Under the pieces are notes generated by a model that was not told the DNA's origin, did not search any database, and saw only the letters and a list, made by a program, of their open reading frames with translations. From Nisaea acidiphila (GTDB taxonomy: Bacteria; Pseudomonadota; Alphaproteobacteria; Thalassobaculales; Thalassobaculaceae), in contig NZ_CP102480.1 of the NCBI RefSeq assembly GCF_024662015.1, forward strand, positions 1,212,501 through 1,276,500: 64,000 nucleotides of DNA, read 5' to 3'. Positions 1 through 8,039 of the stretch are shown piece after piece. Position numbers and translations under genes: made by a program. Each line of letters starts with the position of its first letter. Position 1 is the stretch's first letter.

Positions 1-56
1 TTGCATTTCGGCTCCGGAGCGACGGCGGAAACCGCCATCTCCCGGACAGGCCGGCG

Positions 57-1883
57 CTATGCGTTCGTTACGTTGTAATTGTAGGTATTCGCCTGCAGCG
101 CCGTCAGGGGATTGACCGGCGTGTTCAATGTCCCGCCGAGCGCTTCGGCGACCGCGCAGGCCGCGTTCATCGAGGTCTGCAACGCCCCCTCGGTCCAGCC
201 GCCGATCCACGACACCGAGTCGCCGGCGAGAAAGACGTTCGCGCCGCCGCCGGAGACCTTCTGGTAGTCGTAGAACACCTGCTGGACATAGTGATCCTGG
301 CTCGGGCGGCTGAGCTTGAAGGCGCCGTAAAAGTGCGGCTGCAGTTCCCAGTCGATCATCTGGACATTGTTCTCGTAATCCCCGCCCGCCGGCACGAGTT
401 CGGCGGCGAAATCGAGATCGAAGGCCGCGATGGCGTCGCGCAGCAGTTCAACACGCGCCTGTTTGTCCTGGAACGAGATCTGCTTGATCGACTGGTCGCC
501 CCAGACATAGGAGATCAGCACCACGCCGCTCGTCGCCCCGTAATCGAGCGTGTAGAGATTGGCCGAGAGGGAGTCGCTGAGGATGCAGCGCGGCACATTC
601 GTTCCCTCTTTCCAGAACTGCGTCGCCGTGCGGATGAAGACCTTCGAGGAATTCATGATGTGGATGTCCCGGAGCGCCTGCGCGGTCTCCGCCTCCTGGG
701 TCGGGCCGTAGGTATTGCCATTGAGCTCGATCCCGTAGAACAGGCCCAGATTGGTATCGATCTCCATCGAGCGCTGGGTCGTCGCGACGATCACCTGATC
801 GAAAGGCCCGGCGGGCACCGGTGTCCCGTCGCCTCCCAGCACGGCGATCTTGTCGCCGAACCGGTAGATGCCGGAGATCGGGCTGTTGAGATTAAGGTTG
901 TCGCCGACCGTCGTCGTCCCTCCGCCGGGTTGGGTGATGGTCGTGTCGCGTAAGCTGTCGGCAAGGCTCTCGATGCCGGAGGGGACGAATTTCTGATCGG
1001 TTTCGAGCCCGTTGACGACGAGGCGGATAATCTCGAGGAACGCCACCTGATAGAGCGGTCCGAACCCGCCGAACCCGGTCCCGAGCGAGGCGAACCGTTC
1101 GTAATCCTCGGGATAGGACCAGAGCGTCGCGCCCTCCGGCAGGTTGGCCTCGCTGCTGAAAATCAGAACCAGGCCATTGATCAGGCTCCGGTTGGCGAAC
1201 ACGCTGAGCCAGTCGGACCAGGCCGTCTCGACATCGACGTCCGGATTGAGGGAAGTACCGCTCGCGTCGGTCTGCAGCGCCTTCTGGATCGCCGCCGGCG
1301 CCACCAGGGTCTTCGTCTGCGTATTGCCGGCGGAATCGACATAGGTGATCGTCGCGCCGTTATTCATCAGGGCGTTCCAGCCCGCGTTGACCGTATCGAA
1401 TTCCGCCGGGGGGAAACTGGTTCCGGGCGGGTACTTGCTGCTCTTGTACGCCACATAGGTCGGGACTTTCCCCGGATCGGGGAAATCGTCGACCAGCCCG
1501 ATGCCGAAGAGATCGAGATAGCGGTACAGCAGTTCCTCGGAGGGCGGAAAGCGCATCGCGCCGAGCTCGGCGATGTCCGGCGATGTGTCATTGAATTTCT
1601 TGCTGTAAAGACGCCCGCCCGAACGCTCCGTCGCTTCGTAGACCGTGACGTCGACGCCGCATTTCAGCAACTCGTACGCCGCGGCCAGACCGCCCAGCCC
1701 GGCTCCCACGATCGCGACCTTCCCCGCCGGCGGCGCGCTGAAGGTCGCGATCGTGTCGCCGCTCTCCTCGCGCCACTGGGCATAGGAAAGCTGCGGCGTG
1801 TCGACCATGCGGTAATAAACCGGAGCGGTCTCCTGCAGACCCGTTGCGGCACGCGATTTCTTGCTCGGAATGAGCCAGGCCAT
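57..1883 (-). CDS. Flavin monoamine oxidase, tryptophan/phenylalanine 2-monooxygenase-like
   Basis: A 608-residue FAD enzyme of the amine oxidase family. The dinucleotide fold is clear: GAGLGG at residues 60-65, the ribose-binding Glu near residue 83 and the RSGGRL motif at 87-92. The C-terminal FAD segment (AGDSVSWIGGWTEGALQ) closely resembles bacterial tryptophan 2-monooxygenase (IaaM) and phenylalanine 2-monooxygenase. So does an internal GFGPLYQVAFLEIIRL segment. Those enzymes convert the amino acid to an amide with loss of CO2. No signal peptide is visible and the length fits the family. It stands alone with no amidase (iaaH) beside it, so an auxin pathway cannot be claimed. The substrate is inferred, not shown. 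The stop lies 56 bases from the window edge. Confidence 0.85.
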   Translation of the reverse strand: MAWLIPSKKSRAATGLQETAPVYYRMVDTPQLSYAQWREESGDTIATFSAPPAGKVAIVGAGLGGLAAAYELLKCGVDVTVYEATERSGGRLYSKKFNDTSPDIAELGAMRFPPSEELLYRYLDLFGIGLVDDFPDPGKVPTYVAYKSSKYPPGTSFPPAEFDTVNAGWNALMNNGATITYVDSAGNTQTKTLVAPAAIQKALQTDASGTSLNPDVDVETAWSDWLSVFANRSLINGLVLIFSSEANLPEGATLWSYPEDYERFASLGTGFGGFGPLYQVAFLEIIRLVVNGLETDQKFVPSGIESLADSLRDTTITQPGGGTTTVGDNLNLNSPISGIYRFGDKIAVLGGDGTPVPAGPFDQVIVATTQRSMEIDTNLGLFYGIELNGNTYGPTQEAETAQALRDIHIMNSSKVFIRTATQFWKEGTNVPRCILSDSLSANLYTLDYGATSGVVLISYVWGDQSIKQISFQDKQARVELLRDAIAAFDLDFAAELVPAGGDYENNVQMIDWELQPHFYGAFKLSRPSQDHYVQQVFYDYQKVSGGGANVFLAGDSVSWIGGWTEGALQTSMNAACAVAEALGGTLNTPVNPLTALQANTYNYNVTNA

Positions 1884-2245
1884 GACACTCCCCTTTCATG
1901 AATTGAATGCGGGGAAAGGCTAATATGGGGCCGTGCAGAGAGCCATTTTATCGTTTATTATTTTATAAAATTTCAATTATTTATTGTTTTCGAAAAAATG
2001 CTGCGTGTCCTGGCGCCAGCGGCCGCACCCGACAAAACTTCATCCGATTGGCCGCGCCGAACGCGGTTTCTTCTTGGAAGAGCCGCTGAGCGATATCGCA
2101 AGCAATATCAGGCCGTGCGACGGCCGGTCTGCCGGCGGCATCCCTACCGTAGCGGGATACGAAACAGGCGAACGCGGCCTGTTTCCTCTGATCGTTTTCG
2201 GAACCATCGGCGCCCTCATGCGTTTACCCGGCAAGGAGGTGCGAT
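1884..2245. other. Intergenic region, divergent promoters expected
   Basis: This 362-base gap separates two divergent transcription units. It contains a clearly AT-rich stretch at about 1945-1990 in an otherwise GC-rich sequence, as expected for promoter DNA. A good ribosome binding site (AAGGAGG at about 2233-2239) precedes the next gene. I see no RNA gene and no convincing coding sequence in it. Confidence 0.5.
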
Positions 2246-2533
2246 ATGACAGACAAAGATCCGTACATCGCGAAAGCCAAGGCCCGCATCGACCAGTGGG
2301 ACGCCGAAATCGACAAGGTAAAAGCCAAGGCCGAGGAGGCCGAGGCCGACGCCAAAATCGAATACCGGCGCCAGGCCGACGAGATGCGCGCGCAGCGCAA
2401 CAAGGCCGAATCCCGGCTACAGGACCTGCGTGCCGCGAGCAACGACGCCTGGGAGAACCTGAAGTCCGGCTTCGAGACAGCCTGGAAGGATATTTCCTCG
2501 GCTTTCGACAGCGCCAAATCCCGATACCAGTAA
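2246..2533 (+). CDS. Small coiled-coil protein, sll1863 stress-response family
   Basis: A 95-residue, highly charged, almost wholly helical protein, rich in Lys, Glu, Ala and Arg. It has the layout of the sll1863-type coiled-coil family: a heptad-rich N-terminal two thirds, then a C-terminal segment where Trp, Leu and Phe recur (DAWENLKSGFETAW, about residues 66-79). No signal peptide, so it should be cytoplasmic. An AAGGAGG ribosome binding site lies just upstream of the ATG. The gene directly downstream, 11 bases away, encodes a related protein with a signal peptide, so the two form an operon. The molecular role is unknown; family members are linked to stress responses. Confidence 0.8.
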   Translation: MTDKDPYIAKAKARIDQWDAEIDKVKAKAEEAEADAKIEYRRQADEMRAQRNKAESRLQDLRAASNDAWENLKSGFETAWKDISSAFDSAKSRYQ

Positions 2534-2544
2534 GGAGACGACAG

Positions 2545-3006
2545 ATGAATATCCGCAAAATCCTTTGCACGACCGCGCTTGCCGCCGCCCTCACCGCGGG
2601 CGCCGCACCGGCCATCGCATCCGAAACGGAACCCTTCGTCACGGCCAAGGAAGTCCGCACCGAGATTTCGGAATCGATGGAGGCCATCTCCAAATACACG
2701 GCCCAGGAGCGCAAGCAGGCAGTCGCCGAGGCCAAGGAGGCGATGAACCGGCTCGATGCGGAGATCGACCGGCGCGGTCAGGCTCTGCGCGAGAACTGGG
2801 CCGAGATGACCGAAGCCACCCGCGAAGCGGCCCAGGAAGGCCTGAAGGACCTGCAGGCGGCGCGTAACGAGCTCGGCGAGCGCTACGGCGCCCTCAAGGC
2901 CGGCACCGCGGAAGCCTGGGACGACCTGAAGGCCGACTTCGCCGACGCGTGGAACGCCTTCGCCAAGACCTGGGAGACGGCCGACAAGGACGCCGGCAAG
3001 AGCTAA
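2545..3006 (+). CDS. Exported coiled-coil protein, paralogue of the upstream gene
   Basis: A 153-residue protein with a typical signal peptide (residues 1 to about 26, ending AIASE). A long charged helical region follows, and its C-terminal part (EAWDDLKADFADAW) repeats the pattern of the upstream protein's tail. The ATG at 2545 was chosen because a TAAGGAGACG site precedes it and because the signal peptide starts there. The same frame stays open further upstream but has no signal for starting. Likely a periplasmic or envelope coiled-coil protein made with its cytoplasmic relative. Function not known. Confidence 0.78.
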   Translation: MNIRKILCTTALAAALTAGAAPAIASETEPFVTAKEVRTEISESMEAISKYTAQERKQAVAEAKEAMNRLDAEIDRRGQALRENWAEMTEATREAAQEGLKDLQAARNELGERYGALKAGTAEAWDDLKADFADAWNAFAKTWETADKDAGKS

Positions 3007-3038
3007 ACCGGCAACGTCCTCCCGGCCCCCACCATAAC

Positions 3039-3065
3039 CCGGCCCCGGCAATCTTCCGGGGCCGG
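3039..3065 (+). terminator. GC-rich hairpin after the coiled-coil pair
   Basis: Arms ccggccccgg (3039-3048) and ccggggccgg (3056-3065) pair perfectly around a 7-base loop. No T-run follows, so it may stabilise the mRNA end or act with Rho rather than being a classical intrinsic terminator. Confidence 0.45.
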
Positions 3066-3249
3066 CCCTATGTCGGCACAGCCGCGAATTTGACCTCCGG
3101 GTCGATTTCCGCCCATATTCACACTTTTTTAATGGTGCTTTTCTATCAGTGCGCGGTTGCCGGACGCTCGGGCACCTCGTCGATTGCGCGCAGGTTCCCA
3201 CAGAACGTGCGGGCAATCGAAGTTGGGGCATGGCGGGATCTTTGGGGTG

Positions 3250-3852
3250 ATGTTTAAGAGCGAGTTTCGGGTCGCAGCGGAGATCCGCGACGCCCTGCTG
3301 CAGGACCGCGTGCCGGATGTGAACGCCGTTTTCCTGGCCAACGACGCGCATCCCCCGAAGCTGGCCTGGGCCCCGGATGCGGCACAGGTCGAGGACGGAC
3401 GGCTGCGGCAGCTTCTCGCCTATTGGCAGACCAAGCGAACGGATGGACCGGCGGCTCCGTTGGGAGGCATCGACCCGGCGGAAATGCGCTTCATCCTCGG
3501 CTATCTAATGATTCTGGAGGCCCTAGAGGACGGCGCGGATTTCCGCTATCGGCTCTATGGCAGCCTGATCGCCGAGCGCTTCGGACGCGACGTGACGGGG
3601 CAAACCGTGTGCGCCTTCGGCGACAGCGAATATATCGTGAATTTTTTCCTCGCCACCTATCAGGCCGTTGTCGAACGAGCGGCGCCGCTGCTCACCACGC
3701 ACTTCCCGCGTCCCGGCTCCCAGACCGCGAGCTGGACCCGCCTGATCCTGCCGCTGAGCGACGAGGGCGGCAGAGTGGCACGCCTGCTGGTCGGCCAGAT
3801 CCCGGGCGCGTGGCGTCCCCGGCCACCGGGAACGGAACCGCCGCCGGTCTGA
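3250..3852 (+). CDS. PAS_5 family protein
   Basis: A 200-residue protein matching the alphaproteobacterial PAS_5 family. It shows the characteristic order: a region around LLAYWQTKR, then IDPAEMRFILGYLMILE, then FRYRLYGSLIAERFGRDVTG. The rest of a PAS fold follows. No kinase, cyclase or HTH domain is attached, so it is a stand-alone sensor-type domain whose ligand and partner are unknown. The ATG at 3250 gives the usual family N-terminus; the frame is open upstream to 3157 but that part looks non-coding. It converges on the MarR gene with only one base between the stop codons. Confidence 0.75.
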   Translation: MFKSEFRVAAEIRDALLQDRVPDVNAVFLANDAHPPKLAWAPDAAQVEDGRLRQLLAYWQTKRTDGPAAPLGGIDPAEMRFILGYLMILEALEDGADFRYRLYGSLIAERFGRDVTGQTVCAFGDSEYIVNFFLATYQAVVERAAPLLTTHFPRPGSQTASWTRLILPLSDEGGRVARLLVGQIPGAWRPRPPGTEPPPV

Positions 3853-3853
3853 G

Positions 3854-4324
3854 TCAGCTCACGGCGCCTCGGTCGAGGCGCTCGTTGAGCTGCTCGAAAA
3901 TCCGCTCCAACGCGGCCCGGTCGGCGGCATCCAGCGCCCCCAGAAGCTCCTTCTCGAACTCGGATGCGAGCGGCACGATCTGCCGGTAGACGGACCATCC
4001 CTCTTCCGTCAGAGAGATCTCCAGCAGCCGGTTGTCCGCCGCGTTGCTCGACTTCCTTACCAGCCCCGCCGTCTCCAGCCGGCTGACGGCCCGGCTGACC
4101 TTCACCTTGTCCAGATTGACCTTGCCATGGATGTCCCGGACCGAAATCCGCTCGGACCGGGCGAGATGCGCGATCACCCGCCACTCAGGAATCGAGATTC
4201 CGAAGCGCTCGGCATAGAGACTGGAGAGAGCCTTGCTGACCCGGGACGCGATGACCGCCAGCCGGTAGGGCAGGAAGCGGTCCAGATCGAGCATGTCCAT
4301 GTCGTCATCGGTTTCGACGGGCAT
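3854..4324 (-). CDS. MarR-family transcriptional regulator next to the homogentisate genes
   Basis: A 156-residue winged-helix regulator. Recognisable parts are the N-terminal dimerisation helices (LDRFLPYRLAVIASRVSKAL), the DNA-binding section (ISVRDIHGKVNLDKVKVSRAVSRLE) and the wing with its DNRLLEISLT sequence. It is divergent from hmgA with about 110 bases between the start codons, so it probably regulates hmgA-fahA and itself. The likely effector is an aromatic acid or homogentisate; that is inference from position. I chose the ATG at 4324 over a TTG at 4330. Confidence 0.85.
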   Translation of the reverse strand: MPVETDDDMDMLDLDRFLPYRLAVIASRVSKALSSLYAERFGISIPEWRVIAHLARSERISVRDIHGKVNLDKVKVSRAVSRLETAGLVRKSSNAADNRLLEISLTEEGWSVYRQIVPLASEFEKELLGALDAADRAALERIFEQLNERLDRGAVS

Positions 4325-4433
4325 CGGCAATTGACATTCGTTTCATTTGTAATGATCATCCTCATCCTACGGGACGGAGCGCCCGCAACCAATCAAAAAT
4401 CCGGGCCTGAAACAGCGCCCTAGGGAGGACGGA
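4325..4433. promoter_or_regulatory. Divergent promoter region of marR and hmgA
   Basis: On the plus strand a perfect TTGACA (4331-4336) is followed after 17 bases by GATCAT (4354-4359), a 4-of-6 match to a -10 box. The 8-base palindrome ATGATCAT (4352-4359) sits on this -10 position and could be part of the MarR operator. GGGAGGA lies just before the hmgA ATG. Confidence 0.45.
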
Positions 4434-5792
4434 ATGAACAAGGTTTCCGAATCCGCGTCCATGCAAAGCAATCCGCTGACCGGGACCGCCAGCGGCTACA
4501 TGCCGGGCTTCGGCAACGATTTCGAGACCGAAGCGCTGCCGGGCGCCTTGCCGCAGGGTCAGAACAGCCCGCAGAAATGCGCCTACGGCCTCTATGCCGA
4601 GCAGCTTTCCGGCAGCCCCTTCACCGCGCCCCGCGGCGAGAACGAGCGCAGCTGGCTCTATCGCATCCGCCCGTCCGTGAAACACACCTCGCGCTTCGCC
4701 CGCATCTCCGTCGACGGCTGGAAGACCGCGCCGCACCAGCCGGACCACGGCCTGCCGCTCGGCCAGTACCGCTGGAACCCGGTCCCGGTGCCGGGCGCGC
4801 CGACCGACTTCGTGCACGGCATCAGGACCATGACCACCGCCGGCGACGTCAATACCCAGGCGGGCATGGCAGTGCATGTCTATGCCTGCAACGCGGACAT
4901 GACAGACGATTACATGATGAACGCGGACGCGGAGCTGATGGTCGTGCCGCAGCTCGGCCGCATCGAGATCTTCACCGAGCTCGGCCGCATGACGCTGATG
5001 CCGCGCGAGATCGCCATTGTGCCGCGCGGCATGATCTTCAAGGTAACGCTGCTGGACAAGGAAGCGCGCGGCTATATCTGCGAGAATTACGGCGCCAAGT
5101 TCACCCTGCCCGGCCGCGGCCCGATCGGCGCTAACTGCCTCGCCAATCCGCGCGACTTCAAGACCCCGGTCGCCGCCTACGAGGAGAAGGAGACGCCCTG
5201 CCGCCTGATCGTGAAATGGTGCGGCAGTTTCAACGTCACCGAGATCCCGCACTCGCCGCTCGACGTGGTCGCCTGGCACGGCAATTACGCGCCCTTCAAG
5301 TACGACCTCACCACCTTCTCGCCGGTCGGCGCGATCCTGTTCGACCATCCGGACCCGTCGATCTTCACCGTGCTGACCGCGCCGTCGGAGACGCCGGGCA
5401 CGGCGAATATCGATTTCGTCATCTTCCCGGAGCGCTGGATGGTGGCCGAGCACAGCTTCCGCCCGCCCTGGTATCACCGCAACATCATGTCGGAATTCAT
5501 GGGCAACATTTACGGCGCCTATGACGCCAAGCCGGAGGGCTTCGTGCCCGGCGGGATGAGCCTGCACAATTGCATGCTGCCGCACGGCCCCGACACCCAG
5601 GCTTTCGAGGGGGCCTCGAATGCGGAGCTGAAGCCGCACAAGCTGGCCGACACCATGGCCTTCATGTTCGAGACCCGCTTCCCGCAGCACCTGACGGAAT
5701 ATGCCGCCAAGGAAGCCCCGATCCAGGACGATTACATCGGCTGCTGGACCGGGCTCGAGAAGAAGTTCGACGGAACGCCGGGCATCAAGTGA
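4434..5792 (+). CDS. hmgA: Homogentisate 1,2-dioxygenase
   Basis: A 452-residue enzyme that opens the ring of homogentisate with O2 to give maleylacetoacetate, in tyrosine and phenylalanine breakdown. The sequence is close to the family along its whole length. The Fe(II) ligands are visible: His348 (WYHRN), Glu354 (MSEFMG) and His384 (LPHGPD), with the same spacing as His335, Glu341 and His371 of the human enzyme. The ATG follows a GGGAGGACG site. It heads a plus-strand operon; fahA follows after two bases. The cytosolic hexamer is known for the family. Regulation is probably by the divergent MarR gene. Confidence 0.97.
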   Translation: MNKVSESASMQSNPLTGTASGYMPGFGNDFETEALPGALPQGQNSPQKCAYGLYAEQLSGSPFTAPRGENERSWLYRIRPSVKHTSRFARISVDGWKTAPHQPDHGLPLGQYRWNPVPVPGAPTDFVHGIRTMTTAGDVNTQAGMAVHVYACNADMTDDYMMNADAELMVVPQLGRIEIFTELGRMTLMPREIAIVPRGMIFKVTLLDKEARGYICENYGAKFTLPGRGPIGANCLANPRDFKTPVAAYEEKETPCRLIVKWCGSFNVTEIPHSPLDVVAWHGNYAPFKYDLTTFSPVGAILFDHPDPSIFTVLTAPSETPGTANIDFVIFPERWMVAEHSFRPPWYHRNIMSEFMGNIYGAYDAKPEGFVPGGMSLHNCMLPHGPDTQAFEGASNAELKPHKLADTMAFMFETRFPQHLTEYAAKEAPIQDDYIGCWTGLEKKFDGTPGIK

Positions 5793-5794
5793 CC

Positions 5795-7042
5795 ATGCGA
5801 AGCTGGCTTCCGTCCGCCAACGCGGTGGGCTCGGACTTTCCGGTCCAGAACCTGCCTTACGGCGTCTTCTCCCACGGCAAGGACGCGCCGCGCTGCGGCG
5901 TCGCCATCGGCGATCGCGTGCTCGACCTCGCCGCGCTCGAAGCCGATGGGCTGCTGCCGTCAGGCGATGCCCCGGTCTTCTCCGCGCCCGAACTGAACCC
6001 CTTCATGGAGCGCGGCCCGAAGATCTGGGCCGCGGTCCGCGCCCGCCTCACAGATCTGCTGCGCGAGAGCGGCGATGGCGCGGTGCGGCAGAAGGAGGGG
6101 CGCTACTTGCATCCGCTCGCCGCCGTGACCCTGTATCTGCCGTTCCGGGTCAGCGAATACACCGACTTCTATGCCGGCAAACAGCACGCCTTCAATGTCG
6201 GCACCATGTTCCGCGGGCCGGAGAACGCGCTGCCGCCGAACTGGCTGCATATCCCGATCGGCTATAACGGCCGCGCCTCCTCCGTCGTGGTCAGCGGCAC
6301 CGACTTCCACCGCCCGAAAGGCCAGCTCAAGGCGCCGGACGCCGAGATGCCGGAATTCGGCCCGAGCAAACGGCTCGATATCGAGCTGGAAATAGGCGCG
6401 GTGGTCGGCACGGGAAGCGGCTTCGGCAAGCCGGTTTCGGTCGCGGAAGCGGATGAGATGATCTTCGGCTACGTGCTGCTGAACGACTGGTCGGCGCGCG
6501 ACATCCAGGCCTGGGAATACCAGCCGCTCGGCCCCTTCCAGGGCAAGGCCTTCTGCACCACGATCTCGCCCTGGGTGGTGACGAGGGCCGCGCTGGAGCC
6601 GTTCCGCACTTCGACGCCGGAGCGGGAGAAGACGCTTCTGCCCTATCTCGAAGAGCCTGGACCGATGCTCTACGACATCGATCTCGAAGTCGCGCTGACA
6701 CCTGCGGGCTCGGACTCGGAAACGGTGGTGAGCCGGACCAATTACGGCACGATGTATTACTCGGCGGCTCAGCAGCTCGCCCATCACAGCAGCAGCGGCT
6801 GCCCGATGCGGACCGGCGACCTGCTCGGCTCCGGGACGATCTCGGGCGCGACGCCGGACAGCTACGGCTCGCTGCTGGAGATGAGCTGGGGCGGCAAGAC
6901 GCCAATCGAATTGCCCGGCGGCGTTACGCGCAGCTTCCTTGAGGACGGCGACCGCGTCACCCTTCGGGGGCATGCGCAGGGCAAGGGCTACAGGATCGGT
7001 TTCGGAGACTGCACGGGCAGGGTTCTGCCCGCACGCGACTAG
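5795..7042 (+). CDS. fahA: Fumarylacetoacetase
   Basis: A 415-residue hydrolase that splits fumarylacetoacetate to fumarate and acetoacetate, the last step of the homogentisate pathway. The active-site and metal residues are all present: Asp124 (YTDFY), His131 (KQHAFN), Glu197 and Glu199 (DIELEIG) and Asp231 (NDWSARD). Their spacing equals Asp126, His133, Glu199, Glu201 and Asp233 of mammalian FAH. The ATG at 5795 is chosen; a GTG in frame at 5789 overlaps the hmgA stop and is also possible. It lies directly behind hmgA. No maleylacetoacetate isomerase gene (maiA) is found in this cluster. Confidence 0.96.
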   Translation: MRSWLPSANAVGSDFPVQNLPYGVFSHGKDAPRCGVAIGDRVLDLAALEADGLLPSGDAPVFSAPELNPFMERGPKIWAAVRARLTDLLRESGDGAVRQKEGRYLHPLAAVTLYLPFRVSEYTDFYAGKQHAFNVGTMFRGPENALPPNWLHIPIGYNGRASSVVVSGTDFHRPKGQLKAPDAEMPEFGPSKRLDIELEIGAVVGTGSGFGKPVSVAEADEMIFGYVLLNDWSARDIQAWEYQPLGPFQGKAFCTTISPWVVTRAALEPFRTSTPEREKTLLPYLEEPGPMLYDIDLEVALTPAGSDSETVVSRTNYGTMYYSAAQQLAHHSSSGCPMRTGDLLGSGTISGATPDSYGSLLEMSWGGKTPIELPGGVTRSFLEDGDRVTLRGHAQGKGYRIGFGDCTGRVLPARD

Positions 7043-7076
7043 ACAACAAGAAGAGAGCAAACGGGAGGACGGCCAG

Positions 7077-8027
7077 ATGGCCAAGCAATTCGCGTCCATG
7101 GGCGACATGGCGGAAAAGAAGATCACCTTCAGCGAGATCGGCCGGGACATCTGGGCCTTCACCGCCGAAGGCGACCCGAACACCGGCGTCATCATCGGCG
7201 ACGACAGCGTGATGATCGTCGACGCGCAGGCGACCCCGCGTCTCGCGCACAAGGTGGTGGAGAAGATCCGCACCGTCACCGACAAGCCGATCAAGTATGT
7301 CGTGCTCTCGCACTATCACGCGGTCCGCGTGCTCGGCGCCTCAGCCTACGGGGCGGAACAGATCCTTGCCTCGGAGAAATGCCGCGCCATGGTCGCCGAA
7401 CGCGGACAGGAAGACTGGGACAGCGAGTTCGGCCGCTTCCCGCGCCTCTTCCAGGGCCATGAATCGATCCCGGGCCTGACTTGGCCGACCATGACCTTCC
7501 GGGACAAGATGACGGTCTATCTCGGCAACCGCCGGGTCGACCTGATGCATCTCGGCCGCGCCCATACCGCCGGCGACATCGTCGCCTGGGTCCCGGACGA
7601 GCGCGTGATGCTGACCGGCGACATCGTCGAGTACAAGGCCGCCTGCTATTGCGGCGACGGCCATTTCAGCGACTGGGGCAACACCCTCGACAACATCAAG
7701 AGCTACGATCCGCTGGCCATCGCGCCGGGGCGCGGCGCCGCCCTTGTTGGTGTCGAGCAGGTCGACGCGGCGCTCGATTTCACCCGTGACTTCCTCATCA
7801 ACACCTACCGCCCGGCGGCCGCCGTCGCGGCGCGCGGCGGCTCGCTGAAGGAAGCCTGGGACGCGGTGCGCGCCGCCTGCGACCCGAAATTCAGCGACGT
7901 GCCGATCTACGAGCATTGCCTGCCTTTCAACGTGACCCGCGCCTATGACGAGGCGCTCGGCATGGACACCCCCCGGATCTGGACCGCCGAGCGCGACCGG
8001 CAGATGTGGGAACAGCTCCAGGGCTAG
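7077..8027 (+). CDS. Metallo-beta-lactamase-fold protein with incomplete metal site
   Basis: A 316-residue member of the metallo-beta-lactamase fold. The first metal-site residues are kept: His79 and His81 (SHYHAVR) and His163 (GRAHTAGD), plus the bridging Asp182 (LTGD). The usual HxHxDH motif reads H-Y-H-A-V-R, so its Asp and last His are Val83 and Arg84. The final His of the PGHG turn is Arg219 (APGRG). The second metal site is therefore largely lost, and the protein may bind one metal or do a different reaction. The ATG at 7077 follows GGGAGGACGG. It sits between fahA and the flavin hydroxylase, 12 bases before the latter, in the same operon. Its exact reaction is unknown. Confidence 0.85.
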   Translation: MAKQFASMGDMAEKKITFSEIGRDIWAFTAEGDPNTGVIIGDDSVMIVDAQATPRLAHKVVEKIRTVTDKPIKYVVLSHYHAVRVLGASAYGAEQILASEKCRAMVAERGQEDWDSEFGRFPRLFQGHESIPGLTWPTMTFRDKMTVYLGNRRVDLMHLGRAHTAGDIVAWVPDERVMLTGDIVEYKAACYCGDGHFSDWGNTLDNIKSYDPLAIAPGRGAALVGVEQVDAALDFTRDFLINTYRPAAAVAARGGSLKEAWDAVRAACDPKFSDVPIYEHCLPFNVTRAYDEALGMDTPRIWTAERDRQMWEQLQG

Positions 8028-8039
8028 GAGGGCCGTCCC

